Assembly (NCBI GenBank): GCA_949592205.1
Contig: CATIUR010000003.1
Coordinates: 80,132,501-80,196,500 of the forward strand
Direction: 5' to 3'
Source: Helichrysum umbraculigerum
Lineage: Eukaryota; Streptophyta; Magnoliopsida; Asterales; Asteraceae
DNA: 64,000 nucleotides
A program made the translations under genes and the position numbers. Within the stretch, counting starts at the first letter, position 1; each line of letters begins with the position of its first letter. Below, piece after piece: positions 21,300 to 33,986 of this stretch. Below the pieces are notes generated by a model. That model was given only the letters and a program-made list of their open reading frames with translations. It searched no databases and was not told where the DNA came from.

Positions 21300-24200
21300 G
21301 TTGTGCTGTAGCAGTCAGGTCATGTACAAAGTAGTAAATGGTACGTGGATAGTGGCTGCTCACGGTACATGACTGGTGACATGTCTCTTCTGTCAAATGT
21401 TAAACGATTTCGTGGAGGACATGTTGCTTTTGCGGGAGATACAGGTGGTAACATAACGGGTCAGGGTACTCTTTCTAATGGGAAAATGAGTTTTGATAAA
21501 GTGAACTATGTCGAGGAGCTGCAACACAATCTGATCAGTGTTTCTCAAGTCTGCGACAAGAAGTTCACTACCGCATTTACGGATGTTGAATGCTTAATTT
21601 TGAATCCGGGATTTGTTATTCCCGAGGAATGGGTGTTACTAAGAGCACCCCGTGTACGCAACTCGTACATTTTGGATATGCAAACTGTGGTTACCAAGGA
21701 GCATACTTGTTTGCTATCAAAAGCAACTTCTAAAGATTCACTGCTTTGGCACAGACGAATGGGACATATTCATTTTCGCAGAATGAATTATCTCGTTAAT
21801 AATGATCTTGTGTTAGGTGTGCCTAAAAAGTCATTTGTAATAGATGATGAATGTGTTTCCTGTCTCAAAGGGAAACAACACAAGAAGTTCCATAAGTCTA
21901 AGTAGGTGAACTCCATTGAATCTCCTTTAGAGTTGCTTCACATGGATTTGTTCGGTCCCGTGAATAAGAAAAGTATTGGTGGAAAGTCATACTGTCTGGT
22001 CGTTACTGACGATTACTCAAGGTTTTCTTGGGTATATTTCTTGGCTGGAAAGGATGAAACGGCTGATACTTTAACTTACTTGTTCGACAGACTGGAAAAT
22101 CTGTGTAATCTGAAAATCAAGAAACTTCGCAGCGATAATGGTACCGAATTCAAGAACAGAACCTTGGAAATGTATTGTCTTCGAAAAGGAATCTTTCATC
22201 AGTTTAGTGCAGCTCGTACCCCTCAGTAAAATGGGGTAGCTGAAAGAAAGAATAGGACAATCATTGAGACAGCAAGAACCATGTTGTCTGAAGCGCATCT
22301 GCCTACCACTTTTTGGGCAGAAGCTGTTAACACTGCCTGCTATGTGTTAAATCGGGTCTTCATGGTTAAAAAGCGAAACAAAACATGTTATGAATTGCTG
22401 AATAATCGCAAACCAAATTTGAAGTTTCTTGAGCCTTTCGGGTGTCCTTGCACAATCTTAATTACTAAGGACTCGGTAGGCAAATTTGATGAAAAGGCTG
22501 TTGATGGTCTATTTTTGGGATATTCTGTGAATTCACCGAATAAAAGAGTTTTCAACAAGTCCACTGGGAGAAAAGAGGATCATTTTGAAGTTAGATTTTT
22601 AAAATATACTGATTCTCCAAAAGGCAAGGGACCTGAGTCCTTGTTTGAATATGATAAGTTGGTAGACTCATTCAATCTTCCCAAATTTAGCGAAGAAGAT
22701 CAGGTGGTGTCTCTACTTCATGGATTGGATCTATCTTCCGACGACTCAAATTCGAATTCTAGAGTAGTACCACTTGAGAATATTGTCAATGATGATATTC
22801 CCCTCGATGTTGACCAGATGGCTTCTGAATCTAATCCTCAAACTGAAACCGATATCGTCTTACCGATTGAAAATGAGAGCATTGCCACTGATAACTCAGT
22901 TGCAATTGAATATTCAGAAGCTGTTCCTTCAAATTTGGATCCGATCATTGTGCCTGATCCGATCCCTCAGCTTAGAATTCATTCTTCTCACCCCACTGAA
23001 AATATCATTGGTTAATTTCAACAAGGTGTTTTAACTAGAGGTCAAGTAGCTGCTAATGAGACTCGCGAAGAATCTTCAACTGCCTCTTTTGCCTGTATTG
23101 AAGAAGAAATGGAAGAATGTTTCTTATCCTAGCATGAACCAAAGAAAATAGCTGAAGCTTTGAAAGACCCGTACTGGGTTGAGGCTATGCAAGAAGAATT
23201 GAATTAGTTCAAAAAGCTTGAAGTCTGGGATTTGGTTCCTTTACCAAAAGATGTTGATCCAATTGGAACTCGCTGGGTATATCGCGTGAAGAAGGATGAC
23301 AGAGGCGTAGTTATTCAGAATAAGGCTCGGCTAGTTGTTCAAGGTTTTACTCAAATTGAGGGTTTGGACTATGATGATGTGTTTGCTCCAGTTGCAAGAT
23401 TGGAATCTATTCGCATCTTTCTAGCTTATGCGACATTTAAAGGTTTTCGGGTTTATCAACTCGATGTCAAGAGCGCATTTTTGTATGGAGAGGTTCTGAA
23501 GGATGTGTATGTCATGCAACCTCCCGGCTTTGAAGATCCAAATCATCCTGATTATGTTTGCAAGTTAGGCAAAGCATTATATGGTCTTCATCAAGCTCCA
23601 AGAGCTTGGTACGCGAGGTTGGCAAATCATCTCACGAGAAATGGCTTTTCACGAGGCCAAATTGATAGCACTCTCTTCATAAAAAGGGTTGGAAAAGATT
23701 TGTTACTGGTGCAGGTTTATGTGGATGACATCATATTTGGTTCAACAAATGATTCTTTGTGCAGAGACTTCGAGAAGATTATGAAGTCCGAGTTTGAGAT
23801 GAGTGCCATGGGAGAACTTAAGTTCTTTCTCGGTGTACAGGTTGAGCAGTCTGATAAAGGTCTCTACATTCATCAGTCCAAATATGTCAATGACATGTTG
23901 ACTCGGTATGAACTCCATGACTGTAAACCATATGGTACTCCTATAGAAACATATCACAAACTCGGACCTGCTGAACACGAAGAAGACTGCAAGTAGCGGG
24001 ATTATCGTTCTATGATAGGATCGCTAATGTATCTCACTGCATCCCGACCAGATATTGTGTTCGCTGTGTCTATCTGTTCCAGATATCAAGCAAAGCCCAA
24101 AGTTTCTCATATGAAGGCTGTGAAGCGAATTTTTGGTTACCTCAAATATAGACCATCACTTGGTCTGTGGTACTCGAATGAGAAAAATTTCGCTCTCACT

Positions 24201-24671
24201 GCCTATTCTGATTCTGATTATGGCGGCTACAATTCGGATAAAAAGTCAACTACAGGAGGTTGCCAATATCTTGGTTCTCGATTGGTGTCTTGGCAGTGTA
24301 AAAAGCAAACCACAGTTTCCACCTCAACAGCGGAAGCTGAATACATTGCTGCTGCAAGCTGTTGTTCCCAGATTCTGTGGATTCAACATCAATTGCGTGA
24401 TTATGGGTTACTTCTTACCTTGACTCCTATTCATATTGATAATACTGCTGCTATATCTATTATTCGCAATCCCGTTCAACACTCTAAGACCAAGCACATA
24501 GAGATTAGGTTTCACTTCATACGAGATTGCTATGAGAAACACTTAATTGACCTCATTCACATAGATACCCTTAAGCAAAAGGCCGACTTATTCACAAAAG
24601 CATTTTCGCGTGCTCGTTTCGACGAACTTGTAGAAATGATAGGAATGACTTTCCTTGATCTCAAGAAATGA
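21300..24671 (+). pseudogene. Pol of element A: copia protease, integrase, RT, RNaseH
   Basis: One frame runs throughout to 24671. Protease active site VDSGCSRYMTG at about 21342. GAG-pre-integrase HHCC finger (LWHRRMGH at about 21746, CVSCLKG at about 21850). Integrase core with HMDLFGPV (about 21940), SDNGTEF (about 22132) and AERKNR (about 22240). RT from about 23232 with QLDVKSAFLYGE and YVDDIIFGS (23718). RNaseH with SDSDYGG and STAEAEYIAA (about 24325). This domain order (IN before RT) defines Ty1/copia. Six in-frame stops (21903, 22227, 23013, 23130, 23205, 23994) inactivate it; all are TAA or TAG where Gln (CAA/CAG) is likely. Confidence 0.92.
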
Positions 24672-25355
24672 TTTGTGACTTGATCTTCTGTACAGTTTAT
24701 TCGCTTTTCCCTTAAAAAAAAAAAAACAAAAACAAAAAAAAACACACGCAATCGCCACTCTTTATACTCTTTAGTATATAAGAAATGCAATGATTGCTAC
24801 ATTTTTAAAATAGACGTTGATGTTGTGTCTGTAAACAACTTGGGATATGATAGTACATCAGATAACATGCACAAAATGGAATTTTAAGTTTTATCTTGGA
24901 GGTGTCAGTAGGTTTATTTGTTATATTTAGGACAGTTTTTATGAAAATTAGCTTCATCGTATGATGTATTGGTAGGCATGATGCACACCGATCTTTGAGA
25001 AGTTTAAGAAGTCTAATCAATACTTGTTTATTCTCTTGTAAGACTTGGCATGTGATATACGGCATACGTCTTAATTGGGGAATATAAATCCTAGCACACT
25101 CTGTTATCAAAGGTTTAATTGCCAAATAAATTGACAGATGGTGGCAATATGGGTATTAGCTTAGTTAAAGAATCCTCTGTTGTGCTGAGCATAGACCTGG
25201 AATCACTAGCTAAGCCAATATTCTCAAATGTATTTTGAAAAATGCTAAAAGGGATCCTCTGTTGTGCTAAGCACAGACCTGGATAACATAGCATCTTCAT
25301 GGTATGTTTGATATCTGTCCAATTCCTAATATTCGAGTGCATGTTACATCTTTTC
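24672..25355 (+). other. Spacer after pol in element A
   Basis: No gene is seen. It holds an A-rich run (24714-24745) and a direct repeat of about 30 bp around TCCTCTGTTGTGCT (about 25169 and 25255, the second followed by AAGCACAGACCTGG). Element G is inserted at its end after TTTTC (25351-25355). Confidence 0.6.
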
Positions 25356-28233
25356 TGCCGCACCCCCAATACATGTGGCAGCGGAAACATGAGGTGTCAT
25401 GGGGGCGCCGACCAAATCAAATATCATAACACAAAGATTAAAGCAAACGACCTCTATATGAGACGTTTGTAAATATTACATTCCATAATTTCAAATTGTT
25501 TACAACCGTTAAACAAAACATTTGAAGTTCGCATTATATAAGTAGAATTACAAAGTTACTAAATATAGTAAGATGCAATCTAGATCCTGAATGTTTGAAA
25601 ACAATGCAACTCGAGCTATCCAATAGCTTCCTACTGCGGTGGGTTACCTGAGAAATACATACTAAAAAGGTCAACATAAAGTTGGTGAGTTCATAGGTTT
25701 TAACAGTTACATAAATGATGGTATGAATCACGATATTTGTATGTTTGTTAAACAATGTTAAGTAAAAGTATACTAATGTCATGAGCACATAGTCGAAGCT
25801 TAACCGTGAGTGAGTAGTGTATAATCAAATACCAACTCGTGCCTCCGCGAGTGCCTAATCCAGTACACTCGTTAAGTTCAAATACTGATGCGTCCAACCC
25901 GGACGGGGATGGTTAATCCCAAATAGATCTATTCATGAATATTTGCGCTAAATCCATACTAACGAAACTATGATGTAAGAGGACTTTTGTTCTGTGGATT
26001 AGATAGTGAAACAACTCATGCAATCCTTTTGTGTTTTCCGTTACTTGTGTTCATAAAAACAGTTGTGTATAAACAATTTTATAAAGCAGTTGTAGTATGT
26101 ATTCTCCCCCAAAAATAGTTATAAAACAGTAAAAAGAGGGGCTATGAAACTCACCTGAGTTTAGCAAGTAGCAATCAAATAGTCAAATAAGCAAGTAATG
26201 TGTGTAAGTAATCGAGTGTAGCAGATGTAATTCCGTGCATTGGTTCTCCGAACCCTGTAACCTTTGAGCGTCGTAATCGCGTAAGGTTGTAAGTAAGTAA
26301 GTAAATAAGTAAGTAAATGGATATCTTTATGACTATCCATGCCAGTTGTCCACTCATCTAGTTATGTCCAAATAAGTTGTTCAAGTTTGTTTATCAAAAA
26401 CGTGTACGACCCGTTGGTGAAAGTTTGTAATAATAATTCGTTTAGACATTATTATTAAGTTCGTTTTGTTGTATACCATTTATAAGTATATATCATGTGT
26501 TGCTGACAAATTATTTAGTTCGTAAAAACCTCAAACCGTAGTTCAAAGTTGGTCAACTCGTTGGTCAAAGCTGGTCAAACCTGGTCAAACTGGTCAAGGT
26601 TGGTCAAACCTGGCTAAGGTTGGTCAAAGACATTAATAAAGCCACCCAAACACATTTTCGTTGTTACATTCGAGAAATAACAAGTTCCATCAATTTTAGA
26701 AACCGAGCCGCTTTTGTTGACTTGGTCAAACCTTCTCGGTTTGACCCGGAATTTTTACCCAAGTCTTAAAATAGTTTATTAAGCCTTAGAAAACTGTTGG
26801 TACACTTATTAGTCGGTCCTAAGTGTCGTTTTTACACTTGGTACAAAATCAGTCCAAAACGAGGGTTGTTTCGGTTTTGTCGGTTTGTTGCACCAATTTT
26901 ATTCTACACTTTCTGCTCAAAATCAGTTCTCACAAATTTTACCAATTGATCATCAATGTTTCTGGTCTAACATATAATTTTTACAGCAACCATAGTGTCC
27001 ATTTACATATTTAAATAATTTCGCGAAGGAACCGAACTCGGTTTTCGAAAACTTCCAGACCAGATTCAAAGATCAGATTATAGACAAAAATAAGTAGAGA
27101 TCTGGTAAAAGTTTAAAACACAAAAGTTGTAGATCCTTTCAATATGCAAATTTCAAAAAAAAAATGCATCATCTAACTCTAAGTATAAGATTTTATACGA
27201 ATATTTTTGTAAGCTGCGTTTTTGAAGACAGATTTGTGTATCTTTTTAGATCTTTTATAAAAACGATTTTCAACCATGGATTTGGACATATTAGTGATAG
27301 ATGAACATAATAACATTAAAATCAGTAACATGCAAGTGAAATAAGTGAGGGTTTTAGTAATTCTCACAAAGAAATGATGAAGAAGTTTGAAGATAATGAA
27401 GAAGGAGTGTTGTTCTTGAGCTTGTTCTTGATCTTCCTCTTGAATTGATGATGATGAACGGCGATTTTGATGATGAATGGGGCTGGAATCTCAGTGTTTT
27501 TGAGAGCAATTTAGAGGGTGTTTGATAAGTGAAGATGGGGAAATAAAAAAGTGAATTGCATGTATGTGGAGTGGTGAAGGGTGAGGGATTAAATCATGAG
27601 AATGCATGGAATGGGATTGGATGGAGGGGGAGGTGGCCTTGGGGCTGGTTTTCAGTGGGTCCCTTTAGGGGATGCTGAGTTTTTGATTAAATTCCAAGTT
27701 GTGTTTGCGTAGTGTGTTATTTAATTCGTTATTTCGTTTAATCGTTAAATCGCGTAACGTTATTTTGAGTCGTTATACTTAACGATATATTTTAGATAAA
27801 TTTTTATTGAAGTATTATTTAAAATACTTAATTTGAGTTGTCAAATTAATTATTGACGTTCGTTTGGTTTCCGAAATAAATTCGCGCGTTATCGTTGCGA
27901 TTGAGACGTTTTAATCGAAACGTCTAGGTTTTTCGTGTCTTATTTTAACAAAATAAATAAATAATGGTATTAACTTCTAAAAATAGATTTAATTTATTTA
28001 TAGAAAGATTTTCACCAACGTCGTATAGTTTCTCGGACTCCGTCCGGTTGTTTCGCGTAATTTCAACTAATTACGTAAGCGTAATATGAAAAAAAAATTA
28101 CAGGAGCGTATATTCACATAAATATACAAATAGTTACAAGTAATTGAAAGTATTTAGCCTAATACCAAACTAAACACACGTAACTATGGTATCAAGTAGG
28201 TTTAACAGTAACCCTAAATCGTCGGGTGTCACA
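25356..28233 (-). repeat. 3' LTR of element G (left copy)
   Basis: Read on the minus strand it runs TGTGACACCCGACG to TGGGGGTGCGGCA. It contains adjacent micro-inverted repeats ACTCG/CGAGT (25835), CGTCC-AACCC-GGACG (25891) and GGGAT-GGTTA-ATCCC (25906), and the GGTCAAA repeats at 26545-26632. Confidence 0.9.
26545..26632. repeat. Direct repeats of TGGTCAAA in LTR G
   Basis: About eight copies of TTGGTCAAA / CTGGTCAAAC at 9-13-bp intervals; on the minus strand they read TTTGACCA. TTGACC is the W-box core recognised by plant WRKY factors, so this could be a stress-responsive enhancer of the minus-strand promoter. Related GTTGACTTGGTCAAACC lies at about 26715. The same array is at about 32294-32381. 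Confidence 0.7.
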
Positions 28234-31104
28234 TTCTCCCTCTGTTAGGAGAATTTCGTCCCGAAATTTGTTTTCAGTTACGGTCTGTGTGGGTTATGTG
28301 AGAGAGTTAGTGTGTGTTTCTAATGTATCTGAGTTTCTTGTCCACGAGTAAATCCAGACTTCATCCTGAGATTCACCGGGCCTGGAATGATGGGTAAGCC
28401 ATCATGGTATAAGTTCTCGGTTTTCTGTTTTATGGTTTCTTAGTGAGATGATTCCTGTTTCACCTTTTCTCCCCTTGTTAGATCAATGTTCCACTAGTAA
28501 CAGTAAAAATACTATAGGTTTCTCATGGCAACGATTCGGATGGGATTCTAAGATGGCATCGAGAAGAGAAAGAGAAAGAAGGATTTCAATTTCTATGGGT
28601 ATTAAGTCTCATGTTTTGAATGTATCGTTAACGCACAAGTCAAAGTAGTAGTTAATCGAGGTCAAGAAATTAGTTTCATAAAAGTATGGTGGAAAAATAT
28701 TTCAGCCATAAGTTCGTGTAGACGTGAGTAAGTTGTTAGGTTGCACCTAATATAGGTCGTTGAAACGCGCTTCCGATGAGTGGATCGTTAGAAATCCGCA
28801 GGTGTTCAAGAGCATGAGTTGTTATCGTACATTTGGAAATCCAGATTGAAGTCTAAAAGCTTGTGTAGGGGAAGTTTGTTTTGCTAAAACGCAATTCCAA
28901 GGTTTTCTATTGCCTCAAATCAGTTTGGTCAGTTCTGAGTTACACTCAGTGTCATGCTGGTTGGGTGCTATCGTGTAAAAGGACTAATTTAATTGGTACC
29001 GTATGAGGTTGAAAACGTTAAGTCATTGAAAGGAATGTACCCATATCAAAGTTAGGGTTCATCACAGAGTTGGTTGTAATTAGACACGTGTTGATCTATA
29101 GAGGGACTTGTCATTTCCTACGAGAAAAGTGTTTTATCAAAATAGTGTATTTGTAATAGAGAGTTTAGCCTCTAAAGCTACAGTATATGAAAAGAGTCGT
29201 AACTATCTCACGTATTAACCCAAACCTGCCGATACCATTTCTAGTTAAATTAACACTGCGATATGTCTTTTAAAATTACTGAGTGAAAAGCAAGTGTTTG
29301 TTCTTACGTAAAATTTTCGCCTGATAAAATGTCAGTAAAAATCCTTGCTAAGAATTTCAAAATTTGGACTTTGTACAAATGTTTAGATAAGTAGCTTACA
29401 AGCTTTTTGAAAAATTTCTATAAAGTATTTTGTGGAAGAGCTGATGAAAAATTTGCCAAGAATTTCTATGATGAAAATTGTGTGAAAGTTTAATGTCCGT
29501 TGAAAACTTCTAGTTGATTGACTATGTTGGAAATACTTCTGTCTAATATTATCAGTTGAAATATAGAAGTTGTAAATAAATTTCTGGGTAGATGTTCGGT
29601 GAAATTTCTTTGAAAATTTAGGTTGGTAGAAATCTATTGAAAACTTCTTGTTATTGTAAAGTGTCGAGAAATTATGTTGTTTCTCGTAGTGGTGTATCCT
29701 TGAATGATAAGGGGTTATAAGTATGAATTGGGTCTCTGCATGAGAATTAAGATTATCGTAGGCGTTTTTGGAAGTAAATCGCAGTACAACAATAATATGA
29801 AATGGTTTAAAGTCAATCAAGGAAAAAGTTTAATAGATTACATGATTGGTGTTTGTAAGATATGTCGGGCATAGCTACATCCGGACGATTACATAGATCT
29901 TATACAAAATGTGATGGGGTTTTCATACACCCATCGGGATAGAAGTTTATGTTATAACGTGAGGTAAACACAATTTCGCCATCTTTATCGAGGGGGAGTT
30001 CTTTTGATACATTGAATTTAGCAACAAGAATTAGAAGTAGACATAATAACGACCGAGAAATGTCCTCAAGGTAGTCAGCCATGACTATGTTATTTGTTCG
30101 AAATGGATGAAAGTTTTATAAAGGTGTTCGGAGAATTCAAAGTCGCAAATCAAGTTATGGGTAAATCGTTTGACGAACGTGTCAGAATAGTGGCCAAGCA
30201 TGATCAAGTAGTAAGCCTCGGGTTTTGAACGAATTGCTGACATATAAGCCAAAAGGTGGCCAATCGTGATCAGGTAACGGGTTTAGAAAAATCCTTTCTG
30301 ATAAGTAGATGTTATGGTTAACAAAGTTCATCAGCGGATCCCTGTATGACAATGGGTCCTAGTGGTTGGTGTATCAGTAGTAGCGGTATGAATATGCAAG
30401 ATCTAGTTTGAAGTGTTGTGTTTGTCCTTCTACTCGTGTGTAGCACGCGCGCTCCATGGGTCTAGGATATAAGTGGGAATGAATAGTGTAGAGTGACGGG
30501 AGTAGGTGTAGTTCTTCTAGGTGACGAAGTATCGTGCAGTTTCAGTTCTATACGTGTTCCCGAGTGATTTGGTTGTGAGCAGAAAGAAGAGAAGGAAGTA
30601 GGTGTCACTTAATTGGGTGGCGAATCCTTTGGTGGATTCTCCTAAAGTGAGTCATATTCGATTATATCGTTGCCCGATGCGGTTTGGGCGAGCGGGTATC
30701 GTGGATATTTCTATAGTAGTAAGTGAGGTTTGTGTTTCGTGTTCGATGTCATGTGACATAGTTGTGGGTGTGGTTGCCATGAATAGTAGCAATTAATTTT
30801 GTATACGTAAGGTTAAGGTTATATATATATAAATACAATAACCTAGCACATAAGCACGTATAAAGGTTGGTCCCGTTCTATCCTAGTCCAAGTCTTCTAG
30901 TGCATTCCCATTCACTATAACTATTTCAGGTCTTGCATCGATTCTCCTTTAATTGTACATAGTTGATCAGGCTATGTTAAATTAAATTTGAATGATGCAA
31001 TTGCTGAACCAGTCATACCAAATGAGGAATACTAACCTAATGGTTATAGTCTAGGTCACTAATGCAATCCTAGTTCGCTATAACCTTTGGCTCTGATACC
31101 AATC
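28234..31104 (-). other. Internal region of element G without coding capacity
   Basis: 2.87 kb between purine tract and primer site. I translated the longest frames in mind (for example 29383-29820 minus) and see no gag, protease, RT or integrase motif, no zinc knuckle and no repeat. The primer site GGCTCTGATACCA (plus strand) is at 31089-31101. Confidence 0.7.
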
Positions 31105-33981
31105 TGTCGCACCCCCAATACACGTGGCAGCGGAAACATGAGGTGTCATGGGGGCGCCGACCAAATCAAATATCATAACACAAAGATTAAAGCAAACGAC
31201 CTCTATATGAGACGTTTGTAAATATTACATTCCATAATTTCAAATTGTTTACAACCGTTAAACAAAACATTTGAAGTTCGCATTATATAAGTAGAATTAC
31301 AAAGTTACTAAATATAGTAAGATGCAATCTAGATCCTGAATGTTTGAAAACAATGCAACTCGAGCTATCCAATAGCTTCCTACTGCGGTGGGTTACCTGA
31401 GAAATACATACTAAAAAGGTCAACATAAAGTTGGTGAGTTCATAGGTTTTAACAGTTACATAAATGATGGTATGAATCACGATATTTGTATGTTTGTTAA
31501 ACAATGTTAAGTAAAAGTATACTAATGTCATGAGCACATAGTCGAAGCTTAACCGTGAGTGAGTTGTGTATAATCAAATACCAACTCGTGCCTCCGCGAG
31601 TGCCTAATCCAGTACACTCGTTAAGTTCAAATACTGATGCGTCCAACCCGGACGGGGATGGTTAATCCCAAATAGATCTATTCATGAATATTTGCGCTAA
31701 ATCCATACTAACGAAACTATGATGTAAGAGGACTTTTGTTCTGTGGATTAGATAGTGAAACAACTCATGCAATCCTTTTGTGTTTTCCGTTACTTGTGTT
31801 CATAAAAACAGTTGTGTATAAACAATTTTATAAAGCAGTTGTAGTATGTATTCTCCCCCAAAAATAGTTATAAAACAGTAAAAAGAGGGGCTATGAAACT
31901 CACCTGAGTTTAGCAAGTAGCAATCAAATAGTCAAATAAGCAAGTAATGTGTGTAAGTAATCGAGTGTAGCAGATGTAATTCCGTGCATTGGTTCTCCGA
32001 ACCCTGTAACCTTTGAGCGTCGTAATCGCGTAAGGTTGTAAGTAAGTAAGTAAATAAGTAAGTAAATGGATATCTTTATGACTATCCATGCCAGTTGTCC
32101 ACTCATCTAGTTATGTCCAAATAAGTTGTTCAAGTTTGTTTATCAAAAACGTGTACGACCCGTTGGTGAAAGTTTGTAATAATAATTCGTTTAGACATTA
32201 TTATTAAGTTCGTTTTGTTGTATACCATTTATAAGTATATATCATGTGTTGCTGACAAATTATTTAGTTCGTAAAAACCTCAAACCGTAGTTCAAAGTTG
32301 GTCAACTCGTTGGTCAAAGCTGGTCAAACCTGGTCAAACTGGTCAAGGTTGGTCAAACCTGGCTAAGGTTGGTCAAAGACATTAATAAAGCCACCCAAAC
32401 ACATTTTCGTTGTTACATTCGAGAAATAACAAGTTCCATCAATTTTAGAAACCGAGCCGCTTTTGTTGACTTGGTCAAACCTTCTCGGTTTGACCCGGAA
32501 TTTTTACCCAAGTCTTAAAATAGTTTATTAAGCCTTAGAAAACTGTTGGTACACTTATTAGTCGGTCCTAAGTGTCGTTTTTACACTTGGTACAAAATCA
32601 GTCCAAAACGAGGGTTGTTTCGGTTTTGTCGGTTTGTTGCACCAATTTTATTCTACACTTTCTGCTCAAAATCAGTTCTCACAAATTTTACCAATTGATC
32701 ATCAATGTTTCTGGTCTAACATATAATTTTTACAGCAACCATAGTGTCCATTTACATATTTAAATAATTTCGCGAAGGAACCGAACTCGGTTTTCGAAAA
32801 CTTCCAGACCAGATTCAAAGATCAGATTATAGACAAAAATAAGTAGAGATCTGGTAAAAGTTTAAAACACAAAAGTTGTAGATCCTTTCAATATGCAAAT
32901 TTCAAAAAAAAAATGCATCATCTAACTCTAAGTATAAGATTTTATACGAATATTTTTGTAAGCTGCGTTTTTGAAGACAGATTTGTGTATCTTTTTAGAT
33001 CTTTTATAAAAACGATTTTCAACCATGGATTTGGACATATTAGTGATAGATGAACATAATAACATTAAAATCAGTAACATTCAAGTGAAATAAGTGAGGG
33101 TTTTAGTAATTCTCACAAAGAAATGATGAAGAAGTTTGAAGATAATGAAGAAGGAGTGTTGTTCTTGAGCTTGTTCTTGATCTTCCTCTTGAATTGATGA
33201 TGATGAATGGCGATTTTGATGATGAATGGGGCTGGAATCTCAGTGTTTTTGAGAGCAATTTAGAGGGTGTTTGATAAGTGAAGATGGGGAAATGAAAAAG
33301 TGAATTGCATGTATGTGGAGTGGTGAAGGGTGAGGGATTAAATCATGAGAATGCATGGAATGGGATTGGATGGAGGGGGAGGTGGCCTTGGGGCTGGTTT
33401 TCAGTGGGTCCCTTAAGGGGATGCTGAGTTTTTGATTAAATTCCAAGTTGTGTTTGAGTAGTGTGTTATTTAATTCGTTATTTCGTTTAATCGTTAAATC
33501 GCGTAACGTTATTTTGAGTCGTTATACTTAACGATATATTTTAGATAAATTTTTATTGAAGTATTATTTAAAATACTTAATTTGAGTTGTCAAATTAATT
33601 ATTGACGTTCGTTTGGTTTCCGAAATAAATTCGCGCGTTATCGTTGCGATTGAGACGTTTTAATCGAAACGTCTAGGTTTTTCGTGTATTATTTTAACAA
33701 AATAAATAAATAATGATATTAACTTCTAAAAATAGATTTAATTTATTTATAGAAAGATTTTCACCAACGTCGTATAGTTTCTCGGACTCCGTCCGGTTGT
33801 TTCGCGTAATTTCAACTAATTACGTAAGCGTAATATGAAAAAAATTTACAGGAGCGTATATTCACATAAATATACAAATAGTTACAAGTAATTGAAAGTA
33901 TTTAGCCTAATACCAAACTAAACACACGTAACTATGGTATCAAGTAGGTTTAACAGTAACCCTAAATCGTCGGGTGTCACA
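31105..33981 (-). repeat. 5' LTR of element G (right copy)
   Basis: Nearly identical to 25356-28233. It begins TGTCGCACCC on the plus strand, whereas the left copy begins TGCCGCACCC, and about ten other scattered substitutions separate the two. Confidence 0.92.
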
Positions 33982-33986
33982 TTTTC

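Larger units (their letters stand above)
25356..33981 (-). mobile_element. Element G: non-coding gypsy-derived LTR element (LARD-like)
   Basis: The LTRs are 2878 bp (25356-28233) and 2877 bp (31105-33981), with a perfect target duplication TTTTC (25351-25355, 33982-33986). On the minus strand: 5' LTR (right), iMet primer site 31089-31101, an internal region of 2.87 kb, purine tract (AACAGAGGGAGAA before 28233), 3' LTR (left). No gag or pol piece is recognisable. The LTRs differ by about ten substitutions (roughly 0.4%), so it moved recently and must rely on proteins of another element. Primer site, purine-tract context and LTR ends match the Tekay-like group of B and D. Confidence 0.88.

Noticed and set aside
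18707..24671. Reading the copia gag-pol as a functional host gene
   Set aside because: Domain order, LTRs, primer site and target duplication show a retrotransposon, with many stops.
29383..29820. Minus-strand frame of 145 codons in element G
   Set aside because: AT-driven composition (Phe/Ile/Asn/His), no recognisable motif, and not placed like gag; probably chance.
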